A stretch of DNA of 64,000 bases from G963674835 sp963674835 (GTDB taxonomy: Bacteria; Planctomycetota; Planctomycetia; Pirellulales; Thermoguttaceae), in assembly GCA_963674835.2 (NCBI GenBank), contig CAXXKC010000001.1, positions 1,178,001 to 1,242,000 of the forward strand. The letters run 5' to 3'. Positions 17,502-26,602 of this stretch are shown here, in pieces. A program made the translations under genes and the position numbers. Under the pieces are notes generated by a model. It ran no database searches. It saw only the letters and a program-made list of their open reading frames with translations, and was not told where the DNA came from. The stretch's first letter is position 1, and each line of letters starts with the position of its first letter.

Positions 17502-20500
17502 ATGATGCATACGTGTTCGCGACGGGTGCATGCGGACGGGCGATTTTCGGCTTCCTCCTTTCGGTCACCCGATTCTCAGCCCACCTGGCTTGGCTGCCGT
17601 TCCACGCGCGAATGGGTATACGTGCTGATCGCGTTTTCCCTTGGATGTTTCATCTGTGCCAGCGGCAGAGCCTTCGGCGCAGACAGCGAGCGGCCGCCGA
17701 ACGTCGTGTTGATCATCAGCGACGATCAAGCCTACGACGATTTCGGATTCATGGGCAACCGCGCGGTACAGACGCCGAATCTGGACCGATTGGCGGCCCG
17801 AGCTGCATGCTTCACCCATGCATACGTGCCCACAAGTGTCTGTAGGCCGTCGCTGGCGACGTTGCTGACGGGCCTCTATCCGCACGAGCACGGCATTCAT
17901 TTCAACCATCCGCCACCTGGGGCTGCAAAACTCGGCCGGATGGCGCGCGACGAATACTATGCCGCGCGCGGCCGAGCCGAAAGGCTCATCCAGGCGGTGC
18001 CGGCGCTGCCGCGCATCCTCGCAGCACACGGCTACCGATGCCTTCAGACCGGCAAGTATTGGGAAGGGCACTACCGCACCGCGGGTTTCACCGATGGAAT
18101 GACCACCGGGAGAGCCGCAGGCGTGTCCGGTTGCTGGGACAAGGTCCTTCCCGACGGCTCGACCGTCGCCCATGGCAACGGCGACGCGGGCCTGACGATC
18201 GGCCGCCGCACGATGCAGCCTCTGTTTGACTTTCTCGACGCGCACGCCGATCAGCCCTTCTTCGTCTGGTACGCGCCTGTCCTGCCCCATACGCCCCACG
18301 ACGTCTCCGCCGAAGATCTCGCCCTGTATGAGAATCGCTCCGACCTTCCACCGCACGATGTTCGCTATTATGCGAGCATCACCCGTTTCGATCGCACGGT
18401 CGGGCAGTTGTTGGATTATCTCGATGCCAAGAGGCTCGCCGCGAACACGCTCATCGTGATGCTGGCCGACAATGGCTGGAAGCCCGACCCGCAGCGGCCC
18501 GATCGCGCGCACGTGCGAAGCAAATGGTCTCCGCACGAAGCAGGCATCCGCACGCCCTTACTCCTCTGCTGGGAAGGGCGAGTCCGCCCGGCCAGGTATG
18601 ATGGCATCGTCGAGAGCGTCGATGTCGCCCCGACGATCCTTGCGGCGGCAGGGTTGCAGAAAGAAGCCAGAGGCATGTCGGGAAGCAGTCTCCTGCCGGT
18701 CGCCGAAGGGAAGCAGCCGCTCGCCGCTCGTCCCGCGTTTGGAGAGATCTATGCCAACGACGCGACCCGGCTTGGGGAACCGGCTCGAGAGGTCCGATTG
18801 CGTTGGGTCCGTTCCGGGCGGCTGAAGATGATCGTGCCGGCTGAAGAGCCCGAACGCGCCTCCTTGTTCGACGTCGTCGACGATCCTGAGGAGCGGCACG
18901 ACCTGGCTGGAAGGCCGGAATTCGCGCAGGACAAGGCCCGACTGACGCAGCGGCTCGACCGCTGGTGGACTTCGGACGGTGCCCCCACTCCCACCGCCAA
19001 CGCCACGAAAGACGAGGAGCCGCTGACCGCGGTGATTCGGCAGCGCATTCACCCCGTGCTGATACGTAACGAAGAAAACGCACTGCTGAGCGTCACGATC
19101 AAAGCTCCGCGTCCGGGCCTGCACGTCACGTCCTTTTCCTTCACGCTCGACGGGACCGACGATCCGGCCGACCTCGAGTCGCTCGCGTTGTTCAGCACGG
19201 GCGACAAGAGCACCTTCTCTACGGAAAGTCCGTTCGGGAAGCCAGTTCGTGCCACCGAAACGTTCGTCGTTCACGGCGACCGGCAGCTAAAACCCGGCGA
19301 CAACGTGTTCTGGTTGTCATGCTGCTTGCGGGATACGGCCAACCTGTCACACAGGGTGGATGCGACCTGCACTGCGATCGAGACGTCCGCCGGCGTCGTT
19401 TCGCCGCGCGATCTGACGCCGGGCATTCGCAAACGAATCGGCCTGGCATTGCGAAAGCACAACGACGACGGAGTGCACACCTATCGTATTCCCGCCCTGG
19501 CGACAACGCCCAAGGGGACGCTCCTGTGCGTCTACGACATGCGCCGGCGCACGTCCCGTGATCTGCAGGAGGACATCGACATTGGGCTGAGCCGCAGCAC
19601 CGACGGTGGACGCACCTGGGAACCGCAGCGCGTGATCATGGACATGGGCCAGTACGGTGGACTTCCCCAGGAACAGAACGGCTGCAGCGATCCGGGCATC
19701 CTCGTTGATCCGCAAACCGGCGAGGTCTTCGTCACCGCCGTCTGGATGTGGGGTAAGCCGGGCAAACACCAGTGGAGAAACGACGGCTCGGAGCCGGGCT
19801 TTGAAATCGGCAAAAGTGCACAGTTTCTGATGGTGCGGTCGAAGGACGACGGACGCACCTGGTCCCACCCCGAAAACATGACGCGCCGCTTGAAGCAGCA
19901 AGACTGGATCCTGCTGGCTCCATCGCCCCAGCAGGGAATTGCGGTGGCCGACGGCACGCTCGTCTGGCCGGTGCAGGGACGCGATGCCCAAGACCACCAC
20001 TTTTCCACGGTGATGACAAGTCGCGATCACGGTGCGACCTGGACGGTCGGCAGTGCGTTGGCCGTCGGCAACACGGAATGCCAGGCGGTCGTCCTCGGCG
20101 ATGGCTCGCTCATGCTGAACTGCCGGACCGGATCGCCAATCAAGTTTCGTTCCGTGTATGTATCGGACGATCTTGGCCGGACGTGGCGCCCGCACGAAAC
20201 GCACCGCAATACGCTGATCGAGCCGAACTGCAACGGCAGCACCTATCGCTTCGAATACCGGGAGAACGGCCAGACTCGCCACATCTTGCTGTTCGCCAAC
20301 CCGCACTCCCAGGAGGGCCGCACGCATCACATGATCCAGGTCAGCCTCGACGACGGCCGGACCTGGCCCAAGCAGCACCAAATCTTGTTGGATGAGGGCC
20401 GCGGACGCGGGTATCCCAGTATCAGCCGCGTCGACGACCGTCACGTGGGGATCGTATACGAAGGGAGCCAGGCGGATCTGGTCTTCGAACTGCTGTCGCT

Positions 20501-20522
20501 CGAGGAGCTTGTTGGGCGATGA
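17502..20522 (+). CDS. sulfatase-sialidase fusion protein
   Basis: This 1006-residue protein joins two enzymes. An N-terminal membrane or signal segment (about 39-56) leads into a sulfatase domain (about 64-490) starting 'PNVVLIISDDQ', with CRPSL (Cys114) at the formylglycine position and 'LADNG' later. A linker domain (about 510-640) resembles the beta-sandwich found before BNR neuraminidases. The C-terminal third (about 645-1005) is a six-bladed sialidase. It has the YRIPA motif at about 661-665 with the arginine of the sialic-acid triad, and five Asp boxes such as 'STDGGRTW', 'SKDDGRTW', 'SRDHGATW', 'SDDLGRTW' and 'SLDDGRTW'. GAGGAGG precedes ATG 17502. The protein should remove both sulfate and terminal sialic acid (or a similar sugar) from one glycan. 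Cys114-Arg-Pro-Ser-Leu lacks the usual Arg of C-x-P-x-R. Confidence 0.9.
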   Translation: MMHTCSRRVHADGRFSASSFRSPDSQPTWLGCRSTREWVYVLIAFSLGCFICASGRAFGADSERPPNVVLIISDDQAYDDFGFMGNRAVQTPNLDRLAARAACFTHAYVPTSVCRPSLATLLTGLYPHEHGIHFNHPPPGAAKLGRMARDEYYAARGRAERLIQAVPALPRILAAHGYRCLQTGKYWEGHYRTAGFTDGMTTGRAAGVSGCWDKVLPDGSTVAHGNGDAGLTIGRRTMQPLFDFLDAHADQPFFVWYAPVLPHTPHDVSAEDLALYENRSDLPPHDVRYYASITRFDRTVGQLLDYLDAKRLAANTLIVMLADNGWKPDPQRPDRAHVRSKWSPHEAGIRTPLLLCWEGRVRPARYDGIVESVDVAPTILAAAGLQKEARGMSGSSLLPVAEGKQPLAARPAFGEIYANDATRLGEPAREVRLRWVRSGRLKMIVPAEEPERASLFDVVDDPEERHDLAGRPEFAQDKARLTQRLDRWWTSDGAPTPTANATKDEEPLTAVIRQRIHPVLIRNEENALLSVTIKAPRPGLHVTSFSFTLDGTDDPADLESLALFSTGDKSTFSTESPFGKPVRATETFVVHGDRQLKPGDNVFWLSCCLRDTANLSHRVDATCTAIETSAGVVSPRDLTPGIRKRIGLALRKHNDDGVHTYRIPALATTPKGTLLCVYDMRRRTSRDLQEDIDIGLSRSTDGGRTWEPQRVIMDMGQYGGLPQEQNGCSDPGILVDPQTGEVFVTAVWMWGKPGKHQWRNDGSEPGFEIGKSAQFLMVRSKDDGRTWSHPENMTRRLKQQDWILLAPSPQQGIAVADGTLVWPVQGRDAQDHHFSTVMTSRDHGATWTVGSALAVGNTECQAVVLGDGSLMLNCRTGSPIKFRSVYVSDDLGRTWRPHETHRNTLIEPNCNGSTYRFEYRENGQTRHILLFANPHSQEGRTHHMIQVSLDDGRTWPKQHQILLDEGRGRGYPSISRVDDRHVGIVYEGSQADLVFELLSLEELVGR

Positions 20523-21354
20523 GGCAACCGCCAACCGACTCGAAGTCGAGAGAACCGCTTTCGCACACCTCAACAGCCCTTCGGAGCGACTTCAATGCGA
20601 TCCGCTTGGAGTCAATCCCTTCCAGTAGCAACCCGAGGGCCTGATCCATCACATAGACAGACCCTGCGTCTGCCAGGATTATTCGTGTGCAGGCTGTGAA
20701 CCTATTGCGTCCTGCATTGGAACTGGAACGAGGCCGACCATCGGGAGGCCGAAAGATCAGGATTGGGTTGGACCCCTTGTTCCGTTTTCAATACAGGCAT
20801 CAATAGATGAAACCCAAACGTCGCGAGTCACTACAAGACTGGCCCTCGGCGTGGAATTGTTCGGCGTGGTGCGTGACGAACCAGCGAGCGGTCTGCGCGG
20901 CGCGAGGGCGTCTGGCGGGGAAGAATTCGCCGCGCAAGACGGGGCCTTCCGCATGGGCGACTTCGTGCGCGATATGCCCCGGCAGGTTACGGTGACTGCC
21001 CGCGACTAGCGCAGGCGCCATCCCCGAGCAGCCTTGCACATGGACTACTCCTGTTTCATCAAACTCGAAAGGGGCGACCCAGTGGGGCTGTAAACGAGCT
21101 GTAGCCTCTGTCGGCTATTTCAGGACAGAAGCGGAGGTCCTGGTGGAAGTTCTAGCGACGATCATAATGCTGGCCGCGTGGCAGACAACAGCCGTGCTGA
21201 TCGCCCCGGACTGTCGTGGCGTCAATGTCGGTCTTGTTTCGGTTCATTGTGTGTCGGCAAGTCACCCGTCTCCTGGGAATCGAGCTGGCCAAGAGGTATG
21301 ATACAAAGCAGTAGCCATGAAGCCGATGGACGGTGGATCAGCAGGGTAGTTGGC
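20523..21354. other. gene-poor spacer with decayed sequence and one MITE copy
   Basis: This is about 830 bp without a convincing gene. It holds one copy of the 99-bp MITE (20705-20803). On the minus strand, just left of the MITE, a short frame running to about 20500 reads like a coding relic ('YVMDQALGLLLEGIDSKR' style) that overlaps the sialidase stop. To the right, at about 20830-21010, both strands have open but unrecognisable frames. An in-frame ATG for the next gene exists at 21178 but its leader is unlikely. The stretch looks like the debris of one or more lost genes. Confidence 0.5.
20705..20803. mobile_element. 99-bp MITE, copy A
   Basis: The sequence is flanked by TA on both sides (20703-20704 and 20804-20805). 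It matches copy B at 27050-27148 at all but two of the 99 bases. The ends form an imperfect terminal inverted repeat: 13 of the first 19 and 21 of the first 29 positions match. It encodes nothing. Size, imperfect palindrome and TA target duplication fit a miniature element mobilised by an IS630/Tc1-mariner-type transposase, but no such transposase lies in the window. Confidence 0.8.
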
Positions 21355-23082
21355 ATGCGTGCTTTCAAACGGGCGAAAACGCCGACGGTCGTCTTTCCAG
21401 CCGTGATGGGCGCGGCGATCATTCTGGCATGTGTGCCGATAGTCTTCGCACAATGGAGCGATCCCGTCCCCCTGGGCAAACTCGATGCGTTCTGGCGCTA
21501 TAGCGCAGTGCTGGGACCGTTTCTGGAGGATGGACAGGGGCTACTGGCGATTCCCGATTACGTCCAGCGGGGTGATTTCCCGTATCGCAAGCGACTGTTT
21601 GCGAAGGAAGTCCCCTTCGCCGATCACTTGAGCGTCGTTCGCCTACTGGGTGGATACAACGACGGCAGCGACGAGGGCCCGCCCAACGCCGCGGTGCGTC
21701 AACGGGATCTGGCGTACCGCGGAACGGACGGGGTGATTCATTACCGCTTGGAGTTGTTGCGCCCGCGGCTGCAGCCGTATCTCGATTGCGGCTACCGGGA
21801 TTTTACGATCGTATTGGACAACGTGCCCTGGTGTTTTCCCGAGAAACCCGGGATCAACTCCAACCTCGGACAGAGTTCCCCGCCCCACGACCCACAGCAG
21901 TGGCGGCAATTCGTCAAGGCGCTCTGCCGCCAGCTTGCCCTGATCTTGGGCCCAGACGCCGCCGGGCACCTCCGCTTTCGCGTGGGCACGGAGAATAACA
22001 GCCGCGCACGGTTCGACGGGACGTACGCCCAGTACGTCGAGCACTATGAGGCGTCGGCCTCGGCTGTCCGCGAAGTCTTGCCTGGTGCAAAGATCGGGCC
22101 TTTCAATATCTCGGGGGTGAGCGTGCGCGGCTTGGAGCACAGCAACGTCAACGCCTTTGCGCTGGCCGAGCATTGCGCGGCAGCCCGGATGCCCATGGAC
22201 TGGGTGGCGTACTCGCGCTACTACCGACCCGGCGACGATCCCGACCGGCACGCCGCGACTTGCCGCGAAGTCTGGGAGGAATTTGAACGACGGGTGCCAT
22301 CGCTCAAAGGTGTCTCACGCGAAATCCACGAGTTCGGCATTGCGCCCTGGGGCGAAGTGGCCAAAGGGATCTTCGCTAGCCGCGAGCCCGGCGCGCTGGG
22401 GGCCGCGCTGACCTGCCAGATGATGTGGCGCCTTCGCGAGGCGGGAATCACTCGTCTGTGGCATTGGGGAGTGGACGACAGGTTCCGGGGGCGCAGGGGT
22501 GAACTCAAGCGGCTCTTTACCAGTCAGGCGTGGCTGCTCTGCGTAATGGACCGCATGGCCGGGGGCACCGCCTGTCTATTTCCGCCGCTGGAGAAGTCGC
22601 CAAGCCATACAGAATATCTTGCCGCCGGATCATTTGTGCCCGGCAGAGCGCTGCTGATGCTCTCGGCCTACAACACCGACATTGCAAAACACCCAAGGGA
22701 AACCGTCTCGTTTCGCATCTCCCCCGAGCACTGCGATCTCGATATCGCGACGGTGCGCTTTGTTCATCTCACGCAACAGAATTCGGTTTACGACGGCATC
22801 CGCACGCAGTTCGCGCAGGCCGACTTGCTCAAGGCGGACTTCGTGTCCCGACCGGATCGCCTCGGTTCGGTTCGCGAGATGGGCAAAGGTCGCGCCGCCG
22901 AAATCCTTGCCGCTGACCATTTGGAACAGTACGAGCAACAGTGGGTTGACTCGCTCACGTTGAAGCCACTAACGCCGGAGATAGGGACCGTCGAGCGCGA
23001 CAAGAGCGGTATCACGATTCGCGTTCACCTCACCGCCCCTGAGGTGCTGGTGCTCGATATGAAAACGAAAGATTCGTCGTAG
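21355..23082 (+). CDS. secreted GH39-like glycoside hydrolase
   Basis: The 575-residue protein has an N-terminal signal or anchor (about 10-32) and a TIM-barrel catalytic region. 'RVGTENNSR' carries a Glu in the position of the GH39 acid/base, and 'REIHEFGIAPWG' carries a Glu that fits the nucleophile on a late barrel strand. A beta-sandwich follows from about residue 420. It resembles beta-xylosidase/alpha-iduronidase-type GH39 enzymes, which would suit a sulfated uronic-acid glycan, but the match is by eye. Start 21355 was chosen because it begins just before the hydrophobic segment; the ribosome-binding site is weak and ATGs at 21178 and 21298 are possible. It is convergent with the lyase-like gene. 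Confidence 0.7.
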   Translation: MRAFKRAKTPTVVFPAVMGAAIILACVPIVFAQWSDPVPLGKLDAFWRYSAVLGPFLEDGQGLLAIPDYVQRGDFPYRKRLFAKEVPFADHLSVVRLLGGYNDGSDEGPPNAAVRQRDLAYRGTDGVIHYRLELLRPRLQPYLDCGYRDFTIVLDNVPWCFPEKPGINSNLGQSSPPHDPQQWRQFVKALCRQLALILGPDAAGHLRFRVGTENNSRARFDGTYAQYVEHYEASASAVREVLPGAKIGPFNISGVSVRGLEHSNVNAFALAEHCAAARMPMDWVAYSRYYRPGDDPDRHAATCREVWEEFERRVPSLKGVSREIHEFGIAPWGEVAKGIFASREPGALGAALTCQMMWRLREAGITRLWHWGVDDRFRGRRGELKRLFTSQAWLLCVMDRMAGGTACLFPPLEKSPSHTEYLAAGSFVPGRALLMLSAYNTDIAKHPRETVSFRISPEHCDLDIATVRFVHLTQQNSVYDGIRTQFAQADLLKADFVSRPDRLGSVREMGKGRAAEILAADHLEQYEQQWVDSLTLKPLTPEIGTVERDKSGITIRVHLTAPEVLVLDMKTKDSS

Positions 23083-23304
23083 CGAAGGAGGATTCCCCAG
23101 TGAACAGGACGGCAAGACGCGCGCTTGTGGCCTGAACCGCCACGCCACTTCTGATTTTCCTCGCCACACTTTCCAGGCTTACTCCACCACTCCTTCTCAC
23201 GCAAGACATCATTGAACGAGTCGCGGTTGGCCAGCCAGCTCCTGCCGGCCATCGCGTCCACGAGCGGGTCGTCACGGTTTACCTTCCGCCCCCTCACGGT
23301 CTTT
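23083..23304. other. short spacer between convergent genes, with a possible coding relic
   Basis: These 222 bp separate the convergent GH39-like and lyase-like genes. The minus strand has an open stretch (about 23100-23300) reading 'RDDPLVDAMAGRSWLANRD', which looks protein-like but lacks a start and is not assigned. No clear terminator hairpin is seen. Confidence 0.35.
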
Positions 23305-24879
23305 CTATTCGCTCGCTTTCTTGCACAGGCTTCGTAGATCGGCAAGCATCTGTGCCTTGCCGTTCTCCAACTTCTCGATGCGATCCAAGAGCCGCGCCCG
23401 GGCTTCGGCGAGACTTCTTCTACGACATTCGATCATTCGTGCGACTTCCTTGGGCGCCACGCCGCCGCGGCTATTGGTCACGTTGACGAAATGCACGGGG
23501 TCCAACCCCTCGCGCAATTGTTCTTGCGACATCTTTAGCTTCCTTCCGATCACCTCTTGCGCGGCCTCTTGGAGGATGTTGATGTCCGCTTCACGGGACG
23601 GGAGACCTCGCTTGACCGACTCGAGTGTGAAAGTCTGCACCACGTCATGCGCGGTGCGGTAATCGAGCCCATCGCTTCGCATGATCTCATTTGCCAGTTC
23701 CGACGCGGCGGAATACCCCGATCTCGCTCGCTCCAGCATTTTGTCTTCGTGAACCTTGATGGTGGCCAGCAGGACGAGCCACGGTTTGGCATACAGCTGA
23801 ATGTTGCCGAGAGCTGCCAGTGCTCCGTCCTTCATGTGGTGCTCCAACGCGTTCGTATCGCCGTGAGGCACTTTCATGCCCATCGACGCGACTTCGGTCA
23901 GGTTCGCTAGAATTTTCGAGGCGCCGAACCAGGTGGCTTCGATTTGGCCCTGATTGGCCCTCTCCGCCCATTTCTGGGGCATCATGAAGCTGCCTACCCC
24001 CACCTCGAAATCAATGAAGTCGTACTCGTTCGTCGACCAGATGTCGAAATCAAGGGCCATGCGGCTCAACACGGCCATCACGTTCGTCAAATCGGCCACG
24101 ACGACCACGTAAGCGTCGGAGGATGCCACCGCATAGTTGGTGTTCTCGATCAGTCCGTCCATGCCGAGGTAGCCGGAGACCATGTCCCTGTCGATGGGCC
24201 AACTCGTTCCTGCCAGTGCTCCGCAGCCGAGTCTGTTTCGGTTGATGCCCTCATACCCGCGTTCGAGACCCTTCATCGACTGTTCGATGGGATCGTACAC
24301 CGATACCAGGTAATGGCCCAGCGTCGTAGGCTGCGCATGGCGGTTGTGCGTGTAGCCGGGCATGACGGCCGTCTTATATCTGTCGGCCGTCTCTAGCAGA
24401 ACTTGCTGCAATCCATAGAGCAGGCACATCTGCTTCAAGAGTTGATGGCGCACAGGAACTTCCATTCTCGCCGTAGGGAGCGTGCGCCCGATAGTCATGT
24501 TACCGGCCACAGGCGCGCCCAGCTTGTTCGTGAAGTAGTTCTGGAACGACCTCGCATCGCCAGACCCTTTCGCCGCGGGGTTGTTCCAGAAATCGAGCAA
24601 AGCGGCGGCCACTTTGGGGGCGTTCTCCGCCGGGACGATTTGCTGTTTCATCAGCATGACGGCCCAGGCCGTATTGATCCACGCATACTCGGAAGGCTGG
24701 TGGATCGAATCTATCCGTTTCGTCAGCTCTTTGACTTGGGTGTACTCGAGCAGCCGGTTAAGTGACTGCTGATCGGCTTTCAGTTCGGACATCCAGTTCT
24801 CGTTTTGCGCCCAAGCAGACGACGTGAGAATAGTATGCGCCAGGACTGCCATCGCGAGTGCTTTCTTTGCTGTGCTCAT
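23305..24879 (-). CDS. exported argininosuccinate-lyase-superfamily protein
   Basis: The 524-residue protein has a clear signal peptide (about 1-24, ending 'SSAWAQ') followed by a fumarase/argininosuccinate-lyase fold. Family blocks are recognisable: 'MTIGRTLPTAR' in place of TGRSRND, 'PGYTHNRHAQP' with the conserved Thr-His at 177-178, and 'GVGSFMMPQKWAERAN' for the catalytic GSSxMPxKxNP loop (Ser297, Lys303). The usual KKNP/KVNP is replaced by KWAERAN. The normal enzyme is cytoplasmic and about 460 residues, so an exported homologue is unusual. AAGGGGA precedes ATG 24879. It lies in the glycan cluster, where it could act on an extracellular beta-elimination substrate; that is speculation. 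Confidence 0.8.
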   Translation of the reverse strand: MSTAKKALAMAVLAHTILTSSAWAQNENWMSELKADQQSLNRLLEYTQVKELTKRIDSIHQPSEYAWINTAWAVMLMKQQIVPAENAPKVAAALLDFWNNPAAKGSGDARSFQNYFTNKLGAPVAGNMTIGRTLPTARMEVPVRHQLLKQMCLLYGLQQVLLETADRYKTAVMPGYTHNRHAQPTTLGHYLVSVYDPIEQSMKGLERGYEGINRNRLGCGALAGTSWPIDRDMVSGYLGMDGLIENTNYAVASSDAYVVVVADLTNVMAVLSRMALDFDIWSTNEYDFIDFEVGVGSFMMPQKWAERANQGQIEATWFGASKILANLTEVASMGMKVPHGDTNALEHHMKDGALAALGNIQLYAKPWLVLLATIKVHEDKMLERARSGYSAASELANEIMRSDGLDYRTAHDVVQTFTLESVKRGLPSREADINILQEAAQEVIGRKLKMSQEQLREGLDPVHFVNVTNSRGGVAPKEVARMIECRRRSLAEARARLLDRIEKLENGKAQMLADLRSLCKKASE

Positions 24880-24906
24880 CGGTTCCCCTTGAAGTAGTCA
24901 GGTTAC

Positions 24907-25345
24907 TTAGGCCTTATCATAAGCCGAAGATCTGGCAGAAAAGTCCCAAACGCCGTTGCACACATCCAACCGCTTGACGGCGCGGACCATTTCGTCACCC
25001 TGCTGCTGGTCGACTAGGCCGGGAAAAAGGGCATTGGACATGAGCTTGTCGACGATCTCGTCACACCGCATCAAGTCGGGCCGCGAGGCATCGTCGCAGT
25101 TGCGGGCCATTGGCAGCACGCGGCCGTCTGAATGACAAATTGTACTTACTCGGCCCGTCTTGCCCAACCACTGCGCACGGTGGAAAACCCGTCAGCAAAC
25201 TCAGTTTCCGTCGCGAAAGACGCTTGGAGGAAGACTGCCGACGGCGTTGGGGTGTGCTGAAGGACCTTCTTCAGCGTCTCCCAATGCAGTTCATACTTCG
25301 CGCATGTCTGCCGCTTCGACAACTTGCGGCACCTTAGCTCACCGC
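24907..25345 (-). pseudogene. decayed gene remnants (possible SGNH-esterase and aminotransferase-like pieces)
   Basis: Two protein-like minus-strand pieces lie here without a complete gene. From about 25335 down to 25143 there is an open frame with no start codon, reading 'YELHWETLKKVLQH' then 'PSAVFLQASF', reminiscent of SGNH/GDSL hydrolases. Overlapping it in another frame, 24907-25167 encodes 86 residues including 'MRCDEIVDKLMSNALFPGLVD', which loosely recalls the C-terminus of DegT-type aminotransferases. Both assignments are weak. The spacer from 25346 to 25686 shows no gene. The block looks like relics of a broken accessory operon. Confidence 0.3.
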
Positions 25346-25686
25346 ACGTTTATCCGACGTGCCGATCGACCTTTTCCGAACAGACTCCACCGCTTCCGCC
25401 GGCACATCGGATGAACTACTCAGCGTTCTCTGGCACGGCGGCAGGCAACGCTTGCAGGTGTCGATCACACTGATCGCACACGCGGGAGCATGTTCTCACA
25501 ACCTTTCCGCACCTGCCGCTCCGGACGTCCGGCGGGCTTCTGAGCGTCGATTGATCGCTCAGCAAGCGCCCCCCAATGTTGTGCCGCCGCTGGGCCTCGT
25601 GGTATGCTGCGTTGTCGCCTCGGTACGGAGCGCCGGTTGCAGTGACCGACTCCCATTGGCGGGCATAACGAGCGAAAGGGGTTTCT

Positions 25687-26601
25687 ATGAATCGCCGCGA
25701 TGTTCTCCGCGTGCTGAGTGCAGCGGCTGCGACCGCTGCATCAACAAGTGCGGCCCAGGTCGCCCTGGCAAAATCAAACACTGTCAGCCCTGAAAAGGCG
25801 GCCAAATCGAGCTTCCGCGACTTGGGATGGGTCTGGGAGGGCCAAGGCATCGACCCCGGCGTGCCGCCCTCAATCTACGGTTTGGGTCAAGGCGCCTGCT
25901 ATTTCGGACTGTCGCGAGCCAATTTTCTCTTTCACCCCAACGACGTGTACGCGCTGGAACTGCTCAAGGATTACGACGAGGTTACCTGCGATATCAGCAA
26001 GTGGGGCTGGGAGTGGAACGCCGACGGGCGCCCAGCCTGCAAAGCTAAGGGCGATCTGGCGACCGTGCAAGCGGAAGGCGAGAACGTGGCCCGGCTGGCC
26101 AAACAATTCCCTAACGTAAGCGGGGTCTACTGTGACGATCTCTTGGGACTGATGAATCGCTTCAAATACGGTGCGAAGGAGTTCGGCAACATCCGTTCCG
26201 CGATCCGGGATGCAAATCCCGCGATCAAGCTCTGGAGCGTCGTATACACGCATGAGTTCGCGAAGGCCGACTTCTGGGCCGCGATGCGGCCGCACATCGA
26301 CGTCGTCACCCTGTGGATCTGGAATTCCAACGATCTCGGGCAGATGCCGGAGTATGTGGACCAGTGCCGCCGGCTCTTCCCCGAGAAGCCGATTGTGATG
26401 GGCGTGTACCTTCGCGACTACACGAAGGCGGCGCCCATTCCCGTCAGTCGAGTGAGGGGCCAGATGGAAGGCATCGCTGAGTTGGTGGAAAGCGGTAAGC
26501 TGGCCGGCTACTCAATCTTGGCCGCAGTGCTGATCGACGGCCACCGGCCCCAGGCCGATGCGGTCCGCGACTTCATCGCGGCTCACTCTGCCAAGGGGTA
26601 A
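25687..26601 (+). CDS. Tat-exported protein of unknown function (TIM-barrel-like)
   Basis: The 304-residue protein starts MNRRDVLRVLSAAAATAAS, a twin-arginine signal with Arg3-Arg4 and an alanine-rich h-region ending at about residue 29. The mature part alternates hydrophobic strands and helices ('GVYCDDLLGLMNRF', 'IDVVTLWIWNSN', 'KPIVMGVYLRDY'), which suggests a TIM barrel. Asp-Asp in 'YCDDLL' could be catalytic. No family was recognised. AAAGGGG precedes ATG 25687. Export in folded form would use the Tat system, and two tatA-type genes lie 6 kb downstream. Its neighbours suggest carbohydrate metabolism. Confidence 0.75.
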   Translation: MNRRDVLRVLSAAAATAASTSAAQVALAKSNTVSPEKAAKSSFRDLGWVWEGQGIDPGVPPSIYGLGQGACYFGLSRANFLFHPNDVYALELLKDYDEVTCDISKWGWEWNADGRPACKAKGDLATVQAEGENVARLAKQFPNVSGVYCDDLLGLMNRFKYGAKEFGNIRSAIRDANPAIKLWSVVYTHEFAKADFWAAMRPHIDVVTLWIWNSNDLGQMPEYVDQCRRLFPEKPIVMGVYLRDYTKAAPIPVSRVRGQMEGIAELVESGKLAGYSILAAVLIDGHRPQADAVRDFIAAHSAKG

Positions 26602-26602
26602 T

